Source of the DNA: Acidobacteriota bacterium
GTDB lineage: Bacteria; Acidobacteriota; Terriglobia; Terriglobales; Acidobacteriaceae
Direction: 5' to 3'
Assembly: GCA_021780315.1 (NCBI GenBank)
Contig: JAJXYY010000042.1
Span: 806,001-870,000, forward strand
Length of the DNA stretch: 64,000 bases
Part shown: one piece after another, positions 62,357-64,000 of the stretch
Layout of the letters: every line of letters starts with the position of its first letter
Numbering within the stretch: the first letter of the stretch is position 1
Made by a program: the position numbers and the translations under genes
The notes under the pieces: model-generated
The model's database searches: none
Told to the model about the DNA's origin: nothing
What the model saw: the letters and a program-made list of their open reading frames with translations, nothing else

Positions 62357-62941
62357 TCAGCGAGATTTGCGCCGATGTGATTTGCTGGTTCGGGTGCGGT
62401 TTCTCCAGCCTTGGCCGATTTGGAGTGCTTCTGTGCAGTTGTCGCGCACGCCGCAGTTGAGGCATTTGGGTTCGTGTCGGTGGTTGCGGTGCTGCTGATC
62501 GGATTTTCTGGCTGCACGAAGGCCATCCGCCATTTGCTGGAGCCAGATCATATTTTTTTCGGTGGGGATTACGCGTCTGGGGAGTCCGTCGCGGTAGATA
62601 ACAAGCCCGTAGGGGATGCGTTCTCCGAGTGACTCTCCAACGATGGCGCAGTAGGCGAGAATCTGGGCAGTGTGGCTGGGGTGGACTCTTCCGCGGCTCG
62701 GGGGCTGTGTGGTGCTTTTGAGTTCGACAGGGACGACACCGTCTTTGGTCATGAGGATGTAATCCGGTTTTCCACGCAGGCCGTAACGTTGGGAGGTGAG
62801 GATGTTGGAGGTGTATCGCTGCTCGGATACATCCTCGTAGAGAATAGTGCCTTCGGGCATGGAGCGGGACTCGATCTGCCTTCGGGTCGAGAGTAGCCAG
62901 ATGGCGATGGCGAGGAGTAGTGCTGCCAAGGCAAGGAGCAT
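62357..62941 (-). CDS. Cas4-like Fe-S nuclease, C-terminal half (split gene)
   Basis: A 194-residue protein. Its N-terminus is a membrane segment (LLALAALLLAIAIWLL). The nuclease motif follows as Asp60 in KPDYILM and Glu73-x-Lys75 in VPVELKST, with Gln93 in TAQILAYCAIVG as the RecB-type motif III. Three cysteines near the C-terminus, Cys160, Cys163 and Cys169 (CLNCGVRDNC), fit the Fe-S cluster of Cas4/Dna2 nucleases, and the fourth expected cysteine is in the adjacent upstream frame. The ATG at 62941 is directly preceded by that frame's TAA, in the same reading frame and without an SD. No CRISPR array or other cas gene is nearby. Confidence 0.65.
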   Translation of the reverse strand: MLLALAALLLAIAIWLLSTRRQIESRSMPEGTILYEDVSEQRYTSNILTSQRYGLRGKPDYILMTKDGVVPVELKSTTQPPSRGRVHPSHTAQILAYCAIVGESLGERIPYGLVIYRDGLPRRVIPTEKNMIWLQQMADGLRAARKSDQQHRNHRHEPKCLNCGVRDNCTEALQIGQGWRNRTRTSKSHRRKSR

Positions 62942-63199
62942 TTAGCGTGTCCACCACAGGAAGGCGAGCAAGGCAGCGAGTGCAAGTGCCGCCCAGCCAG
63001 TCCAGAGGCGTAGCGCGGAGACGGAGTGCTGGACGGGGAGCGCTTCGAAGTGCTCCTGATGCCATTGGTTACCAGTGCTAAAGGCTTCGCGATGTACTGT
63101 GGTGAGCGGGATACGGACGATGCGTCGTAGCCACCAAGCCCGCTTGCAGTAGACGTACTCGCCGAGTTCACTTGGGGAGACGAGATTGTCTTCGTGCAT
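62942..63199 (-). CDS. Cas4-like Fe-S nuclease, N-terminal half (split gene)
   Basis: An 85-residue protein. It begins MHEDNLVSPSELGEYVYCKRAWW; Cys18 in YVYCKRAWWLRR is the first Fe-S cysteine position of Cas4 proteins, and His47 in GNQWHQEHFEAL is where the nuclease motif I histidine is expected. A membrane segment (WAALALAALLAFLWW) ends it. Its TAA stop is immediately followed by the ATG of the second half, in the same frame, so reading through one stop would give a single 280-residue protein with two adjacent membrane helices. It could be a recently inactivated gene, a recoded stop, or a true split protein. Confidence 0.6.
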   Translation of the reverse strand: MHEDNLVSPSELGEYVYCKRAWWLRRIVRIPLTTVHREAFSTGNQWHQEHFEALPVQHSVSALRLWTGWAALALAALLAFLWWTR

Positions 63200-63259
63200 C
63201 GGTCAAGCTTAACCCAAGATGCGCACAGGAGGTCGGAGCAGTCTAAACTTTTAATCGAT

Positions 63260-64000
63260 ATGGATATTGAAGCGTTGAATGCGCATTTTGGATTGCCTGG
63301 GGTGTTGGAGTTTGCTGCTGGGCAGGGTGGGTTGGTGTATGCGGATGTGACGACGGCGCAGGCGACGGCGCGGGTGTATCTGCAGGGGGCGCATGTGACG
63401 GCGTGGCAGCCGGCGGGGGAGCAGCCGGTGTTATTTATGAGTCGCAAGAGCGAGTTTGCTGCGGGTAAGGCGATTCGTGGGGGGGTGCCGATTGCGTTTC
63501 CGTGGTTTGCGACGGACCAGAAGGCGGACCGGGTGGATGGGAAGCCTGGGCCCTCGCATGGGTTTGCGCGGATACAGGATTGGTCGGTGGCGTTTGCGGC
63601 GCTGGCTGGGGATGAGCTGCATCTGACGCTGACGCTGGGGCCAACGGCGATGAGCCGGAGTATGGGGTTCGATCAGTTTCGGCTGGCGTACCAACTGACG
63701 TTTGGCAAGACGCTGACGATGCAGTTGACGGTGGCGAACGAGGGTGCGGCACCGCTGGAGTTTGAAGAGGCGCTACATACTTATTTTGCGGTGGTGGATG
63801 TGCATGAGGTGTCGGTGACGGGGCTGGAGCCGACGGCGTTTATCGACAAGACGGACGACTTCAAGCACAAGCCTGCATCGCATGCTGCGCTGCGGTTTAC
63901 GGGATTTACGGACCGGGTGTATCCGGATACGACGGCGACGTGCGTGATCCATGATGCGGTGGAGAAGCGGCGGATACGGATTGAGAAGACGAACTCGCGG
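63260..64000 (+). CDS. D-hexose-6-phosphate mutarotase (YeaD-type), 5' part
   Basis: The first 247 codons of a rightward gene cut by the right edge; the frame is open through base 64000. It begins MDIEALNAHFGLPGVLEF. The aldose-1-epimerase-like fold shows VYLQGAHVTAWQPAGEQPVLFMS, RGGVPIAFPWF and GPSHGFARIQDW, the last carrying a catalytic-type His, as in YeaD mutarotases that interconvert anomers of glucose-6-phosphate. A further catalytic residue region (FEEALHTYFAVVDV) is present. It is divergent from the split Cas4-like gene. Confidence 0.9.
   Translation, partial: MDIEALNAHFGLPGVLEFAAGQGGLVYADVTTAQATARVYLQGAHVTAWQPAGEQPVLFMSRKSEFAAGKAIRGGVPIAFPWFATDQKADRVDGKPGPSHGFARIQDWSVAFAALAGDELHLTLTLGPTAMSRSMGFDQFRLAYQLTFGKTLTMQLTVANEGAAPLEFEEALHTYFAVVDVHEVSVTGLEPTAFIDKTDDFKHKPASHAALRFTGFTDRVYPDTTATCVIHDAVEKRRIRIEKTNSR

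Noticed and set aside
62357..63199. CRISPR-Cas locus
   Set aside because: Only a Cas4-like split gene is present; no repeat-spacer array and no cas1, cas2 or effector genes are in the window, so a CRISPR call is not supported.
1..64000. tRNA or rRNA genes
   Set aside because: No convincing tRNA cloverleaf or rRNA-like sequence was noticed; this was by eye and a dedicated search could still find one.

Overview
The window reads as a chromosomal segment of a high-GC acidobacterium of the Terriglobales type (Granulicella, Terriglobus or Edaphobacter-like). This is inferred from the gene set: the rpmH-rnpA-yidD-yidC block next to dnaA, a Thivi_2564-type membrane peptide, Tat-exported GH127 and GH51 arabinofuranosidases, a NIPSNAP protein with a twin-arginine leader, and acidobacterial-style small hypothetical proteins. 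No rRNA, tRNA or CRISPR array was found.

Layout. 1-8.1 kb is the replication-initiation neighbourhood: yidC (cut by the window edge), yidD, rnpA and rpmH run leftward, and dnaA runs rightward. dnaN is not adjacent to dnaA; a secreted amidohydrolase, an NTF2-like protein and an NAD(P)-binding oxidoreductase lie between them. 8.3-16.9 kb holds a secreted Gln/Tyr-rich protein, a GH127 enzyme, an O-methyltransferase, mutS2, a zinc-ribbon membrane protein, hemB and a Uma2-type nuclease. 17.1-21.1 kb is a lipoate/2-oxoacid dehydrogenase group: lpd (E3), lipB, and an E2 with two lipoyl domains. 21.2-23.2 kb is purE-purK plus a small gene.

23.28-43.26 kb is a compact phage-derived locus. Sixteen genes run leftward and a divergent repressor sits at the right end. 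Recognisable parts are a prohead-protease-like protein, major capsid protein, connector and tail genes, a 1540-residue fibre protein with an SGNH esterase domain, large terminase, portal and a baseplate-hub-like protein. I see no integrase, replication module, endolysin or tape-measure protein. It may be a degraded prophage or a domesticated particle (gene-transfer-agent-like) system. A HipA-like kinase and a DUF3037 protein sit between terminase and portal, and a strong intrinsic terminator follows them.

43.3-64 kb returns to chromosomal genes: an ABHD18-like hydrolase, glyA, DUF4126, a diguanylate cyclase, trxC, an M28 peptidase, an LCMT-type methyltransferase, accD, a TonB-like transducer, GH51, a nucleoside-hydrolase-like protein with an altered metal site, a 2-hydroxyacid dehydrogenase, NIPSNAP, and a hexose-6-phosphate mutarotase cut by the right edge. 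Near the right end is a Cas4-like Fe-S nuclease divided into two directly abutting, in-frame open reading frames by a single TAA, each half carrying one membrane segment.

Most promising for follow-up: the phage-derived particle locus with its HipA/DUF3037 cargo and signal-peptide-bearing esterase fibre, and the split membrane-anchored Cas4-like nuclease. Gene starts were chosen by eye from Shine-Dalgarno (SD) spacing and family conservation, and several are uncertain.
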